Shown here piece by piece: positions 25,435 to 35,700 of a DNA stretch of 64,000 nt. This DNA comes from Ramlibacter sp. (GTDB lineage Bacteria > Pseudomonadota > Gammaproteobacteria > Burkholderiales > Burkholderiaceae_C), in assembly GCA_030695945.1 (NCBI GenBank), contig JAUYOG010000053.1, positions 1-64,000 on the forward strand. Direction: 5' to 3'. The notes beneath the pieces are model-generated. The model saw nothing but the letters and a program-made list of their open reading frames with translations, had not been told where the DNA came from and searched no databases. The position numbers and the translations under genes are program-made. Within the stretch, counting starts at the first letter, position 1; the number at the start of each line of letters is the position of its first letter.

Positions 25435-25460
25435 GGCGTAAAGCTTGTGAAAGCCCGATT

Positions 25461-25485
25461 GATGCAAATGAGAATTGTAAGCATC
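25461..25485. promoter_or_regulatory. Fur box-like palindrome between permease and ATPase genes
   Basis: GATGC (25461-25465) and GCATC (25481-25485) flank AAATGAGAATTGTAA. The ATGAGAAT core matches the Fur consensus half-site. It lies in the 64-bp divergent gap and overlaps where RNA polymerase would bind for both genes, so iron-dependent repression of both is likely. Confidence 0.65.
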
Positions 25486-25491
25486 TACAAT
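25486..25491 (+). promoter_or_regulatory. Candidate -10 box (TACAAT) for the ATPase gene
   Basis: TACAAT directly abuts the Fur-like box and ends 7 bases before the ATG at 25499, predicting a leaderless mRNA. An in-frame ATG at 25490 overlaps the box itself. Confidence 0.5.
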
Positions 25492-25498
25492 GGGTGCC

Positions 25499-26662
25499 AT
25501 GTTCGTCGAGGTCTCCAAGCTGCGAGTCCAGTATCCCGGAAGGTCCCAGGCCGCCGTCGAGGACGTGTCGTTCGGCCTGCGGGCCGGCGATATCGGCGTG
25601 CTGATCGGCCCCTCGGGCTGCGGCAAGACCACCTTGCTGCGCGCGATCGCCGGCCTCGAGCGTGCCACATCCGGCGAAATACGCATCTCGCGCGAAGTGG
25701 TGGGCAGCGCGAGCGTCCATGTGCCCGCCGAGGCGCGCCGCATCGGCATGGTGTTCCAGGACTATGCGCTGTTCCCGCACATCGACGTCGGGCGCAACGT
25801 GGGCTTCGGCATCCATCACCAGCCCAAGGCGCAGCGAAGCGCGCGCGTCGCCGAGGTGCTGCGGCTGGTCGGGCTGGAGGGCATCGAGCGACGCTTTCCC
25901 CATGAACTCTCCGGCGGCCAGCAGCAGCGCGTGGCGCTGGCGCGCGCCCTCGCCCCCGGTCCGCAGCTGCTCCTGCTGGACGAGCCGTTCTCCAATCTCG
26001 ACGTGGACCTGCGCGAGCGTCTGGCCCATGAGGTCCGCGCCATCCTGAAGGCGGCGAACGCCACGGCGCTGTTCGTGACGCACGACCAGCTGGAGGCCTT
26101 CGCCATCGGCGACGTGATCGGCGTCATGCACGAGGGACGGCTGCACCAATGGGACGACGCGTACACGCTGTACCACCGGCCGGCCACGCGCTTCGTCGCG
26201 GACTTCATCGGCCACGGCGTGTTCGCGCCCGCCACGTTGCGCGAGGTGGGCAACCAGGTCGTCGTGCAGACACCGCTGGGCGAGCTCACCGACATGGCGG
26301 AGTGCCCCCTGCCCTGCGCTTTCGCGGCCGGCGAATGCGACGTGCTGCTGCGCGCCGACGACATCGTGCACGACGACAACGCCCCGGTGAAGGCCGAGAT
26401 CATGCGCAAGGCGTTTCGCGGCTCGGAGTTCCTCTACACCCTGCGTCTGGCCAGCGGCCAAACGGTGCTGGCCCATGTGCCCAGCCACCACGACCACAAG
26501 ATCGGCGAGTGGATCGGCATTCGCGCCGAGGTCGATCACGTCGTGACGTTCAACCGCACTTGCCCGCTCAAGGGCGGGTTGTGCCAGATGCCCTGCGAGC
26601 ATGCGGGCCCTCCGGCGCGCGTCGCGGCCCCCTCAGTGCCGGCGGAGCGCGTCGACGGCTGA
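25499..26662 (+). CDS. fbpC: Fe3+-type ABC transporter ATP-binding protein
   Basis: A 387-aa ATPase of the FbpC/PotA group. Walker A is [17 protein letters not shown] near residue 36, the Q-loop is [19 protein letters not shown], the signature is [16 protein letters not shown] near 137, and Walker B is [14 protein letters not shown]-terminal TOBE-like domain covers about 240-350. It pairs with the divergent permease. The 3' end overlaps plsC by 30 bp on the opposite strand. The final 25 residues are Ala/Pro/Val-rich and unlike the family. Confidence 0.9.
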   Translation: MFVEVSKLRVQYPGRSQAAVEDVSFGLRAGDIGVLIGPSGCGKTTLLRAIAGLERATSGEIRISREVVGSASVHVPAEARRIGMVFQDYALFPHIDVGRNVGFGIHHQPKAQRSARVAEVLRLVGLEGIERRFPHELSGGQQQRVALARALAPGPQLLLLDEPFSNLDVDLRERLAHEVRAILKAANATALFVTHDQLEAFAIGDVIGVMHEGRLHQWDDAYTLYHRPATRFVADFIGHGVFAPATLREVGNQVVVQTPLGELTDMAECPLPCAFAAGECDVLLRADDIVHDDNAPVKAEIMRKAFRGSEFLYTLRLASGQTVLAHVPSHHDHKIGEWIGIRAEVDHVVTFNRTCPLKGGLCQMPCEHAGPPARVAAPSVPAERVDG

Positions 26663-27370
26663 GCGCAACTCGGCCGCCCAGGCTCGCCGTCCCCGGCCCT
26701 GGGCCTTCTGAGGTGTCCCGTAACGGACCACGGCGGTGATGGGCGCGCCTCCCAGCGTGCGCCACAGCGAACCCACGAAAGTGTCGTCGCCGATGTAGCA
26801 CGGCGTGAGGCTCGCCTTGCGTGTCGCCGTGTCGATGAAACCCAAGGCCACGGGCTGGGCGGGCGCGTCGGCCGAAATCGCGGCCTGGATCAGGTTGGCA
26901 TGGAAAGGCAGCAGGTCCTGGCCATCGCTGGTCGTGCCCTCCGGGAACACCGCAACGATCTCGCCGCGCCTGAGACTCTCGGCCATGTGGTGGACGACCC
27001 GCATGGCGTCGCGCCGCGACTCCCGTTCGATGTAGAGCGTGCCGCCGCCGGTCGCCAGCGTACCGATCAGGGGCCAGCGCCTCACCTCCGCCTTCGCGAC
27101 GAAGCGGCAATGGCGCGCCGCATGCATGACCAGGATGTCCAGCCAGGAGATGTGGTTGGCCACCAGCAGCACCGGGCCGGATACGGGCGGTTTTCCATGC
27201 AGCTCCAGGCGGATGCCCAGCACGGCCAGCATGTTCAAGGCCCACGCCTGGACGTGCGCATTGCGCTGCAGCTGGCTGCGCCGCGGAAAGACGAAGAGGA
27301 TGATGCCCAGTCCCACGAGCGCGTGGAACACGGCCCGTGCCAGCCTCCATGCGGCGCGCAAAGGTTTCAT
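26633..27370 (-). CDS. plsC: 1-acyl-sn-glycerol-3-phosphate acyltransferase
   Basis: A 245-aa acyltransferase that makes phosphatidic acid. The N-terminal hydrophobic anchor covers about 10-30. The catalytic NHISWLD motif (HX4D) is near residue 72 and the substrate-binding FPEGTTS near 142. ERESRRDAMR lies between them, as usual. It is the last gene of a leftward series (yqgE, ruvX, pyrR, pyrB, pyrC', plsC) and converges with fbpC, with a 30-bp coding overlap and no visible terminator. Confidence 0.9.
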   Translation of the reverse strand: MKPLRAAWRLARAVFHALVGLGIILFVFPRRSQLQRNAHVQAWALNMLAVLGIRLELHGKPPVSGPVLLVANHISWLDILVMHAARHCRFVAKAEVRRWPLIGTLATGGGTLYIERESRRDAMRVVHHMAESLRRGEIVAVFPEGTTSDGQDLLPFHANLIQAAISADAPAQPVALGFIDTATRKASLTPCYIGDDTFVGSLWRTLGGAPITAVVRYGTPQKAQGRGRRAWAAELRSAVDALRRH

Positions 27371-27394
27371 GGCCGGGCGCGGGGCACGAGACCC

Positions 27395-28699
27395 TTACGC
27401 CCGATCCCAGCCTTCGTAGGCGATCTGTCCCGCAGCGATCGTGCAGCGCACGCGGCCCGGCAACTCGTAGCCCGAGAACGGCGTGTGCTTGCCCTGGCTG
27501 CGCAGCGCACCCGCGGTGATGGTCCACTCCGCCTGGGTGTCGAAGATGCAGATGTCGGCGATGCCGCCCTCCACCAGCTGGCCCGCGCTCGCATGCAAGG
27601 TGCCGAGCGCGGTGCCGAGCACACGCGACGGCTCGCTGGTCAACACCGCCAGGGCCCGTGCCAGCCCCGTGCCGCTCTCCTGGCCCCACTTGAGCGCGAG
27701 GCCGAGCAGCAGCTCCAGGCCGGTCGCACCGGGCTCCGCCTCCGCGAAAGGCAGCGTCTTGGCGTCCTCGTCCACCGGCGTGTGGTCCGAGACCAGCGCG
27801 TCGATCGTGCCGTCGGCGAGCCCCTCGCGCAACGCGTCGCGGTCGCGCTGCTGGCGCAGCGGCGGATTCAGGCGCATGCGGCTGTCGAAATAGCCGATGT
27901 CCACGTCGATGAGGTGGAGCGAATTGATGCTGACGTCGCAGGTGACCGGCAAGCCCTGCTCCTTGGCCTGGCGCACGAGGTCGACACCGGCAGCGCTGCT
28001 CAGGCGGCACAGGTGGACGCGGGCGCCGGTCGACTTCATCAATTCGAAGATCGTGTGCAGCGCGATCGTCTCCGCCGCCACCGGCACGCCCGAGAGCCCC
28101 AGCCGCGTCGCCAATGCGCCGCTGGCGGCTACACCCTTGCCCAGGTACAACTCCTGCGGGCGCAGCCAGACCGCGTAGTCGTACGTGGACGCGTACTGCA
28201 ACGCGCGCTGCAGCACCTGCGTGCTTTCAAGCGGCACCTCGGCCTGGCTGAAGCCCACGCAGCCCGCCTCGGTGAGTTCGACCATCTCGGTGAGCGTCTC
28301 TCCCTGCAGGTTGCGCGTGAGCGCGCCGAGCGGGAACACGCGTGCCTGGTGCAGCCGCTCGGCGCGGTACTTCAACATCTCGATCAGGCCCGGCTCGTCC
28401 AGCACGGGATCGGTGTCCGGCGGGCACACCAGGCTGGTGACCCCGCCGGCGACCGCGGCCGCCATCTCGCTCTCCAGCATGCCTTCGTGTTCGTGCCCGG
28501 GTTCGCGCAGCCGTGCGGCAAGATCGACGAGTCCGGGCGCAACGATGCAGCCCGTGGCGTCGATCACCTTGCTGGGCGCGAAGCCCGCAGGTGTGCTGCG
28601 GATCGAGACGATCCGCCCCGCGGCGACGGCGATGTCGCAGATCTCGTCGAAATTGGAGGCGGGGTCGATCACCCGGCCGTTCTTGATGAGTATTTTCAT
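27395..28699 (-). CDS. pyrX: Dihydroorotase-like pseudoenzyme (PyrC', ATCase partner)
   Basis: A 434-aa class I dihydroorotase homologue. The metal-binding DxHxHxR motif is replaced by [15 protein letters not shown] near residue 60, so both metal His are lost. The later [21 protein letters not shown] block is kept. In Pseudomonas-type systems such a PyrC' is inactive but required to assemble the PyrB aspartate transcarbamoylase. It overlaps pyrB as ATGA, which fits a stoichiometric complex. A working dihydroorotase must lie elsewhere. The open frame to 29005 is shadow sequence within pyrB. Confidence 0.88.
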   Translation of the reverse strand: MKILIKNGRVIDPASNFDEICDIAVAAGRIVSIRSTPAGFAPSKVIDATGCIVAPGLVDLAARLREPGHEHEGMLESEMAAAVAGGVTSLVCPPDTDPVLDEPGLIEMLKYRAERLHQARVFPLGALTRNLQGETLTEMVELTEAGCVGFSQAEVPLESTQVLQRALQYASTYDYAVWLRPQELYLGKGVAASGALATRLGLSGVPVAAETIALHTIFELMKSTGARVHLCRLSSAAGVDLVRQAKEQGLPVTCDVSINSLHLIDVDIGYFDSRMRLNPPLRQQRDRDALREGLADGTIDALVSDHTPVDEDAKTLPFAEAEPGATGLELLLGLALKWGQESGTGLARALAVLTSEPSRVLGTALGTLHASAGQLVEGGIADICIFDTQAEWTITAGALRSQGKHTPFSGYELPGRVRCTIAAGQIAYEGWDRA

Positions 28700-29658
28700 G
28701 CTTCGTTCCCCGCCACGATGCTCATGACCGCCATGCGCACCGCGATGCCGAAGGTAACCTGCGGCAGGATCACACTTTGCTTGCCGTCCACGACGGACGA
28801 ATCGATCTCCACGCCGCGGTTGATCGGGCCCGGGTGCATCACGATCGCATCGGGCTTGGCCAGCTGCAGCTTCTCCGGCGTAAGGCCGAAGCTCTTGAAG
28901 AACTCCTGCGACGAGGGCAGCAGCGCGCCGCTCATGCGCTCGTTCTGCAGGCGCAGCATGATGACGACGTCGCAGCCCCTGATGCCCTCCTCCAGCGAGT
29001 GGCACACGCGCACGCCCATCTGCGTCATGTCCGAGGGCACGAGCGTCTTGGGACCGACCACGCGGACCTCGGCGCAGCCCAGCGTGGTGAGCGCGTGGAT
29101 GTCCGAGCGCGCGACGCGCGAGTGCAGCACGTCCCCGACGATGGCCACCGTGAGGTTGGAAAAGTCCTTCTTGTAGTGCCGGATCGTGTACATGTCCAGC
29201 AGGCCCTGCGTCGGGTGCGCGTGGCGGCCGTCGCCGGCGTTGATCACGTGCACGTGCGGCGCCACGTGCTGGGCGATCAGGTAGGGTGCGCCCGATTCGC
29301 TGTGGCGCACGACGAACAGGTCGGCCGCCATCGCCGAGAGGTTGGCAATGGTGTCCAGCAGCGATTCGCCCTTGGAAGCCGACGAGCGCGCGATGTCCAG
29401 GTTGATCACGTCGGCCGACAGGCGCGTGGCCGCGATCTCGAACGTCGTGCGTGTGCGCGTCGAATTCTCGAAGAACAGGTTGAACACGCTCTTGCCGCGC
29501 AGCAGCGGCACCTTCTTGACTTCGCGGTCGCTCACGCTCACGAAGCTCGACGCCGTGTCGAGAATATGGGTGACGATGTCGCGCGGCAGGCCCTCGATGG
29601 ACAGCAGGTGGACCAGTTCGCCGTTCTTGTTGAGTTGGGGGTTGCGTTTGTAGAGCAT
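28696..29658 (-). CDS. pyrB: Aspartate carbamoyltransferase catalytic subunit
   Basis: A 320-aa enzyme that makes carbamoyl-aspartate in pyrimidine synthesis. The carbamoyl-phosphate motif [13 protein letters not shown] is near residue 60, the HPTQGLLD block near 145 and the MHPGPINRG block near 280. The start at 29658 ([19 protein letters not shown]) was chosen over an upstream ATG at 29715. It lies 13 bp after pyrR and overlaps pyrX. No regulatory PyrI is present, consistent with the PyrB-PyrC' type of holoenzyme. Confidence 0.95.
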   Translation of the reverse strand: MLYKRNPQLNKNGELVHLLSIEGLPRDIVTHILDTASSFVSVSDREVKKVPLLRGKSVFNLFFENSTRTRTTFEIAATRLSADVINLDIARSSASKGESLLDTIANLSAMAADLFVVRHSESGAPYLIAQHVAPHVHVINAGDGRHAHPTQGLLDMYTIRHYKKDFSNLTVAIVGDVLHSRVARSDIHALTTLGCAEVRVVGPKTLVPSDMTQMGVRVCHSLEEGIRGCDVVIMLRLQNERMSGALLPSSQEFFKSFGLTPEKLQLAKPDAIVMHPGPINRGVEIDSSVVDGKQSVILPQVTFGIAVRMAVMSIVAGNEA

Positions 29659-29671
29659 GGGTCTTCTCTTC

Positions 29672-30172
29672 TTATTGCCCTTCGACCTTGAAACTGAATT
29701 TGCCCGAGTCGTCACGTGCGAGCGCGAGCGATTGCGTATCCGGAAGCGCCACGCGCGCCGCCGCGTAGTCGGCGTGCACCGGCAACTCCCGCCCCCCGCG
29801 GTCCACCAGGACGGCCAGTTTCACGCTGGCCGGGCGGCCGTAGTCGAACAGCTCGTTGAGCACGGCGCGGATGGTGCGGCCGGTGTAGAGCACGTCGTCC
29901 AGCAGGATGATGTGCGAATCGTTGACATCGAAATCCAGCTGGGTCTGCTGCCCTGCGCCCGACAGCCCGCGCTTGGCGAAATCGTCGCGGTGCATGACCG
30001 ACGAAATCACGCCGACTGAGCCCGGCAACCCGAGGTCCTTGTGCAGGCGCTCGGCCAGCCAGGCGCCGCCGGAAGTGATGCCGACCAGCCGCGTATCGGC
30101 GGTGCGCAGCTGCTGCACGCCGCGCAGCAGTTCGCGGTACAGGGCTTCGGCATCAAGCACGAGACTGCTCAT
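29672..30172 (-). CDS. pyrR: PyrR-type pyrimidine regulator / uracil phosphoribosyltransferase
   Basis: A 166-aa type I phosphoribosyltransferase fold protein with the PRPP loop [20 protein letters not shown] near residue 90 and [11 protein letters not shown] upstream. PyrR proteins bind pyr mRNA in some bacteria or act as uracil phosphoribosyltransferases. I see no obvious pyr attenuator in the 13-bp gap to pyrB, so direct RNA control of that gene is not evident here. The start overlaps the ruvX stop in an ATGA. Confidence 0.9.
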   Translation of the reverse strand: MSSLVLDAEALYRELLRGVQQLRTADTRLVGITSGGAWLAERLHKDLGLPGSVGVISSVMHRDDFAKRGLSGAGQQTQLDFDVNDSHIILLDDVLYTGRTIRAVLNELFDYGRPASVKLAVLVDRGGRELPVHADYAAARVALPDTQSLALARDDSGKFSFKVEGQ

Positions 30173-30582
30173 GACAAGCTCCTCAGGAATTGTTCAAGGA
30201 TCACGCAGGCCGCGCCGGCGTCGGGGTCGCTCACGCCGGCGGCCAGGGCTTCGGTCGTGCTGTAGCGTTCGTCTACCTCGTAAACGGGCAGATTCAACCG
30301 GCCGCGCAGCTGGCGCGCGAACTTCTTCGCGCGCGCCGTATTGTCATGGCTGGCGCCATCGGGATGGAATGGAACGCCGACGACGACCGCGTCCGGCTGC
30401 CACTCGCGCACGCGGGCTTCAACCGCGGCGAGCCGAGCTTCGCCTTCGGCCCTGATCGTGGCCTGCGGAGTCGCGGTGCGCAACATGCGGTTGCCCACCG
30501 CGACGCCGGTGCGTTTGGCACCAAAATCGAAAGCAAGAAATGTTGTGAGGTTGGCGGGGACGTCAGAAGCCGCAAGGCTCAT
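30169..30582 (-). CDS. ruvX: Putative Holliday junction resolvase (YqgF)
   Basis: A 137-aa RNase H-fold protein. LAFDFGAKRTGVAVGN near residue 14 holds the first catalytic Asp; VVGVPFHPDG and YEVDERYSTTEA hold later conserved acidic residues. YqgF proteins are also reported in 16S rRNA 5' processing. The ATG at 30582 gives the usual length; an ATG at 30654 would translate an intergenic repeat and is less likely. It is followed by pyrR with a 4-bp overlap. Confidence 0.9.
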   Translation of the reverse strand: MSLAASDVPANLTTFLAFDFGAKRTGVAVGNRMLRTATPQATIRAEGEARLAAVEARVREWQPDAVVVGVPFHPDGASHDNTARAKKFARQLRGRLNLPVYEVDERYSTTEALAAGVSDPDAGAACVILEQFLRSLS

Positions 30583-30583
30583 G

Positions 30584-30632
30584 CCGTCCTCCGCAGGGCC
30601 GCCCCAAGGAGGACGGGGCCCCCATGGGGGGC
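30584..30632. repeat. Palindromic GC-rich intergenic element between yqgE and ruvX
   Basis: CCGTCCTCC (30584-30592) pairs with GGAGGACGG (30608-30616), followed by a second hairpin GCCCCC-AT-GGGGGGC. It fills most of the 85-bp gap. A loosely similar double-hairpin element lies at 47155-47193. Such elements are frequent in Comamonadaceae-type genomes. Confidence 0.45.
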
Positions 30633-30667
30633 AGCGCAATACACGAAGTGACATGCGTGGGGGCTCA

Positions 30668-31267
30668 CTATGCGTGCCCCGCGTCAGGAGAAAGCATCCA
30701 GGCCTGCAGGCCCAGGAGCGACAGCGCCTTGTCGTACCGCTGCTCGATCGGCGTGTCGAAGATGACGGAAAGGTCGGCCCCTACCGTCAGCCAACTGTTC
30801 TCGGCGATTTCGGACTCCAGCTGGCCCTCGCCCCATGCGGAGTACCCGAGGGAGACGAGCACCTTGCGAGGCCCGGCGCCGGTGGACAGCGCCTCGAGCA
30901 CGTCCTTGGAAGTGGTCATTTCCAGCCCGCCCGGGATTGTCATCGTGGAGGCGTAGACCGGCTCGCTGGGCGCCGCGCCCGAAGCGAACACCGCCTCGTG
31001 CAGCACGAAGCCGCGCTCCGTCTGCACCGGCCCACCCTGGAGGACCGGCGTGCGTGCGAGGTCATCGCGGCCGAGGGGAAGCTCGACCTTGTCGAACAGG
31101 TTGCCCAGGTTGATGTCGCTGGGCTTGTTGATCACCAGGCCGAGGGCGCCGCGGGCACTGTGCTCGCACAGGTAGACGACGCTCTTGGCAAAAGCCTCGT
31201 CCTCCATTCCCGGCATCGCGATCAGGAAATGATGCGTCAGGTTGATCGAGGCAACGTCGGCAGGCAT
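30668..31267 (-). CDS. yqgE: YqgE/AlgH (UPF0301) family protein
   Basis: A 199-aa protein of the UPF0301 family. LTHHFLIAMPGMEDEAFAKSVVYLCEH at the N-terminus and GALGLVINKP are diagnostic, and VLVSLGYSAWGEGQLE lies near residue 140. The function is not established; some members affect alginate regulation. It is commonly adjacent to ruvX and pyrR, as here. A TAAAAT box on the minus strand ends 6 bases before the ATG, so the message may be leaderless. Confidence 0.93.
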   Translation of the reverse strand: MPADVASINLTHHFLIAMPGMEDEAFAKSVVYLCEHSARGALGLVINKPSDINLGNLFDKVELPLGRDDLARTPVLQGGPVQTERGFVLHEAVFASGAAPSEPVYASTMTIPGGLEMTTSKDVLEALSTGAGPRKVLVSLGYSAWGEGQLESEIAENSWLTVGADLSVIFDTPIEQRYDKALSLLGLQAWMLSPDAGHA

Positions 31268-31273
31268 GATCGG

Positions 31274-31279
31274 ATTTTA
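31274..31279 (-). promoter_or_regulatory. Candidate -10 box (TAAAAT) giving a leaderless yqgE transcript
   Basis: On the minus strand TAAAAT is followed by CCGATC and then the yqgE ATG at 31267, a 6-base spacing as at comF. The divergent phr gene starts 7 bases to the other side. Confidence 0.4.
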
Positions 31280-31285
31280 GCTCCG

Positions 31286-32770
31286 ATGCAACCAACCTAC
31301 CCGGCCGGACTGATGTGGTTCCGGCGAGATCTGCGCGCGCACGACAACGCCGCCCTGTGCCAGGCCCTGGAGTCTTGCGGGCAGCTTCACTGCGTCTTCG
31401 TGTTCGACCGCGCCATCCTGGATACGCTGCCCCGCCGCGACCGGCGCGTTGAATTCATCCGCGAATCCCTCGCGGGGCTGGATGCGGACTTGCGCCGCCT
31501 CTGCGGCAAGGCCCACGCCGGGCTGATCGTCCGCCATGCGGTGGCCGCTGCCGAAGTCCCTCGATTGGCACGCGAACTGGGCGTGCAGGCGGTCTTCGCC
31601 AACCACGACGACGAACCCCAGTCGCTCGCGCGCGACGCATCGGTGCGCACGTCGCTGGCGGCCTCCGGCCTGGCCTTCCACACCGCCAAGGACCATGTGA
31701 TCTTCGAGCGCCGGGAGCTTCTTTCCGCGGCCGGCACGCCCTACACGGTTTTCACGCCGTACAAGAAGGCCTGGCTGGCACGGCTGGATCACGCCTCGTT
31801 ACAACCTCACGGATCCGGCGATGCACGGCGGCTCGCGGAACGGCCGCCACCGCTTCGCCGTGAAGTGCCGGCGCTGGCCGAACTGGGCTTCGAGTCGACG
31901 AACCTGCGCGAACTCGAAATTCCCACCGGCACAGCCGGTGGGACCCGCCTGCTGGACGACTTTTTCACGCGCATCGACCGCTACGACCGTACGCGCGATT
32001 TTCCGGCGGTCAAGGGCCCGAGCTACCTGGGCGTGCACCTGCGCTTCGGCACTGTCTCGATCCGCGACCTGGTGTCGCGCGCCCACACGCCGGCCAGCGA
32101 CGGCAGCGACGGCGCGGCTACCTGGCTCGGCGAGCTGGTCTGGCGCGATTTCTACGCCCAGATCCTGGCCAACTTCCCGCATGTCGCCGACGAAAGCGGC
32201 CGCGGCCGCAATTTCAGGCCGGTTTACGACGCCGTCGAATGGGAAGAAGGTCCGGCGGCGGATGCCGCATTCGCCGCCTGGTGCGGGGGCCGGACCGGTT
32301 ACCCGCTGGTCGATGCGGCAATGGCGCAGATCAACCAGACCGGCTACATGCACAACCGCCTGCGGATGGTGGTGGCGAGCTTCCTGACGAAGGACCTGGG
32401 CATCGATTGGCGCCGTGGCGAGCGCTACTTCGCCGAGAAACTCAACGACTACGACCTGGCGTCCAACAATGGCGGCTGGCAATGGGCGGCCTCCACCGGC
32501 TGCGACGCTCAGCCGTATTTCCGCATCTTCAACCCGGTGAGCCAGAGCGCGAAGTTCGACCCCGAAGGCAAGTTCATCCTGCGCTACCTGCCGGTGCTGG
32601 CGGGTTTGCCGGCGAAGTTGCGGCACGCGCCATGGACGGCGAAGCCGGTGGAGCTGTCAGCGGCCGGGCTGGCGCTGGACCGGGACTACCCGGCACCCAT
32701 CGTCCAGCACGAAGAGGCGCGGCAGCGGACGCTGCTGCGCTACGCGGCCGCGAGGGCAGCCGCGGATTGA
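31286..32770 (+). CDS. phr: Deoxyribodipyrimidine photolyase
   Basis: A 494-aa class I CPD photolyase that repairs UV-induced pyrimidine dimers using light. The N-terminal alpha/beta antenna domain begins LMWFRRDLRAHDNAALCQAL. The FAD-binding helical domain has GYMHNRLRMVVASFLTKDL near residue 350 and NNGGWQWAASTGCDAQPYFR near 395, with the Trp and Asn residues of the active site. The ATG at 31286 was chosen; the longer frame overlaps yqgE. The stop is directly next to the chpA stop on the other strand, with no gap. Confidence 0.95.
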   Translation: MQPTYPAGLMWFRRDLRAHDNAALCQALESCGQLHCVFVFDRAILDTLPRRDRRVEFIRESLAGLDADLRRLCGKAHAGLIVRHAVAAAEVPRLARELGVQAVFANHDDEPQSLARDASVRTSLAASGLAFHTAKDHVIFERRELLSAAGTPYTVFTPYKKAWLARLDHASLQPHGSGDARRLAERPPPLRREVPALAELGFESTNLRELEIPTGTAGGTRLLDDFFTRIDRYDRTRDFPAVKGPSYLGVHLRFGTVSIRDLVSRAHTPASDGSDGAATWLGELVWRDFYAQILANFPHVADESGRGRNFRPVYDAVEWEEGPAADAAFAAWCGGRTGYPLVDAAMAQINQTGYMHNRLRMVVASFLTKDLGIDWRRGERYFAEKLNDYDLASNNGGWQWAASTGCDAQPYFRIFNPVSQSAKFDPEGKFILRYLPVLAGLPAKLRHAPWTAKPVELSAAGLALDRDYPAPIVQHEEARQRTLLRYAAARAAAD

Positions 32771-35700
32771 TCAGGCCGCGACGGTCGCGGCGCAGTAGTG
32801 CTTGACCAGGCTGAGCAGCTCTTCTTCCGAATAGGGCTTGCCCAGGTAGTGGTCCACGCCGAGTTCCTTGGCGTGTTCGCGGTGCTTTTCCGCGATGCGC
32901 GACGTGATCATGATGATCGGCAGGTCCTTCAGGCGCGTATCGCCCCGGATGTTGCGCGCCAGGTCGAAGCCATCCATGCGCGGCATCTCGATGTCCGAGA
33001 GCACCACCATCGGTTTTTCCTCGGCCAGCCGCTCCAGGGCCTGCAAGCCGTCGGCGGCCAGCACCACGCGATAGCCCTCGCGCTGCAACAGGCGCTGCGT
33101 CACGCGCCGCACCGTGATCGAATCGTCGACGACGAGGATGAGCGGGATCAGCGGCGCGGCGGGCGCCATCGGCGCCGCGGGCACCAGCGCTTCGGTCACC
33201 TCGCCCAGCATGTGGGGCTGGGCCCGGTCGGCACTGAGCTGGCGGGCCTGGTCGCCATACACCGTCGTGAGAGCCACCGGGTTGTAGATCAGCACCACGG
33301 CGCCGGAAGCCAGCACCGTCATCCCGGCCAGGCCCGGCAGGCGCGCCAGCTGGGGCCCCAGGTTCTTCACCACCACTTCCTGGTTGCCCAGCACTTCGTC
33401 CACGTGCACTGCGATCCGCTGCGCGGCGCTGCGGAACACGACCACCGGCAGCGTCTTCGACTGCGGCTCGGTGCTGCGCGGCGATGCCTGCAGCAGCGCA
33501 CCGGACCAGTAGAACGGAAGCTGGTCACCGCCCAGCTCATAGAAGCCGGTGTTGTAGGCCTGCTGCACCTCTTTGGCGGGGGCACGGCGCACGATTTCGA
33601 CGACGTTGGCCGGTACGCCGATGGACAGCGTTCCGCTGCGAATCATCACCACCTGGGTCACGGCCGTCGTCAACGGCAGCACCAGCTTGAAACTCGTGCC
33701 CTGTCCCGCGGCCGTCCCGGTTTCGATGCGGCCGCCCAGGGCGTTCACCTCGGCGCGGACCACGTCCATGCCGATGCCGCGTCCGGACAGTTCCGTCACC
33801 TCGGTGGCGGTGGTGAAACCGGGCATGAAGATCAGCTGCGCGGCCTCCTGGTCGGAGAGTTCCTGGCCGGGCGCGACCAGCCCCTGCTGCGCGGCCTTCT
33901 CGCGGATGCGGCGCAGGTTGAGGCCCGCGCCGTCGTCGCGGAATTCGACCGAGACGTCGTTGCCTTCATGGTGCAGGCCGATGAGGATCGTGCCCACCGG
34001 GTCCTTGCCCGCGGCGGCGCGGGCGGCCGGGTCTTCGATGCCGTGGGCCACGCAGTTGCGCAGCAGGTGCTCGAACGCGGGCGTCATGCGATCCAGCACG
34101 CCGCGGTCCATTTCGATCGACCCGCCCGTGATGTCCAGCTTCACCTGCTTCCCGGTTTCCTTCGACGCCAGCCGGATCACGCGGTAGAGGCGGTCTGAAA
34201 TCCCTTCGAACTCCACCATGCGGGTGCGCAGCAGGTCGCGCTGGAGTTCGCGCGTCTGGCGGGCCTGGGCGATCAGGTCGTCTTCGGTGGACTCCACGGT
34301 GCGCTGCAGGTTGCGCTGCACCGTGGCCACGTCGTTGACCGACTCGGCCATCATGCGCGTGAGTTCCTGCACGCGCGTGAAGCGGTCGAATTCGAGCGGG
34401 TCGAAGCCCGCGGCCGAGTCCTTGGCCTGCGCCAGGCGCGACTGCATCTGCGACTCGGCCTGCAGCTCGATGTCGCGCAGCTGGGCGCGCAGGCGGTCCA
34501 GGTTGCCCGTCAGGTCGGTGAGCGAGCCGCGCAGCTGGCGCAGCTCGGCCTCCAGGCGGGAGCGCGTGATCATCACCTCGCCGGCCTGGTTGACCAGGCG
34601 GTCCAGCAGCTGGGAGCGCACGCGCACCGCCTGGTTGGCCGACGCGCGCTGGGGTGCGAGATTGGTCTGGACCGGGCGCGCGAGCAAGGCGCGCCGGGGC
34701 GCGGCTTCGGCGCCGGCTTCCGACTGCAAAACGGGTGCGGCCAGGTCGCGGGCTGCCGGGGCAATGACCGGATCCTCGGCGGGCGACAGCGCCTCTTCCA
34801 CTGCTGCCGGCATGCCGCCGGTTGCGCGCAGGGCGTCGAAATTCGCCTGCATGCCGTCGAAGCGTTGCAGCAATCCCTCGAGACTCTGGACGGCAACCGC
34901 CTCCGAGCCGAGATACTCGATCTCGGACTCCATGCGGTGCGCCAGTTCGCCCAGGCGCAGCGCGCCCGCGAGCCGGGCACTGCCCTTGAGGGTGTGCAAT
35001 GCACGCAGCACTTCGTCGCGGGCGCTGCGGTTGTCCGGCCGCGCCGCCCATTGGCGCAGGGCGCCGCCCAGCTGCGGCATGAGTTCGAGCGCTTCTTCCT
35101 CGAAGATCTGGAACAGGTCGGGGTCGATCGCGTCGGCGACGTCGATATCGTCCTGGTCCTGGTCGCCGGCATCGGCGACGATTCGGGCGCGCATCACCGG
35201 CGCAGGCGCCGGTGCGCTCGCCATCGGCACCACGACCGGTGCCGCCGCAGACTGCTGCGCCTCGAACGCCGGGACCTGCGCCACGGCCATCACGACGGGC
35301 GGCTCGGGTTGCGCCGCGGGTTCCGGTGGCAGCCCGGATTCGGTCGCCGGCTGCGAATCCGGCGGCAGGTCCGCGAATTCGTCGTCCAGGAAGTCGTCCT
35401 CGGGCAGGTCCGCACGCTGCGGAATCTCGAGATTCCTCAGGGCGAGCATGGCCTGGATCACACCGGGGTCGGGCTCTTTCAGGAAGCCCGCCGCGAACTG
35501 GTGCAGCAGCCGCCGGATTTCCTCGGCAGCGTCGGTGAAAGCCTTGCCGTGCTGCGGCGTGCCGTAGGCCAGCTGCTGCGTGTGCATCAGCTCGCTCTCG
35601 AGCGCGCGTGCGATGTCGGACAGCGCGTGGAAGCCGACGGTGGCCGAACTGCCGGCCAGCGCGTGCGCCAACCCCACCGTGGAATCCGGAATGGGGTGCG

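Noticed and set aside
30583..30654. Longer ruvX start at 30654
   Set aside because: The added residues are Pro/Gly/Trp-rich and encoded by a palindromic repeat, unlike YqgF proteins.
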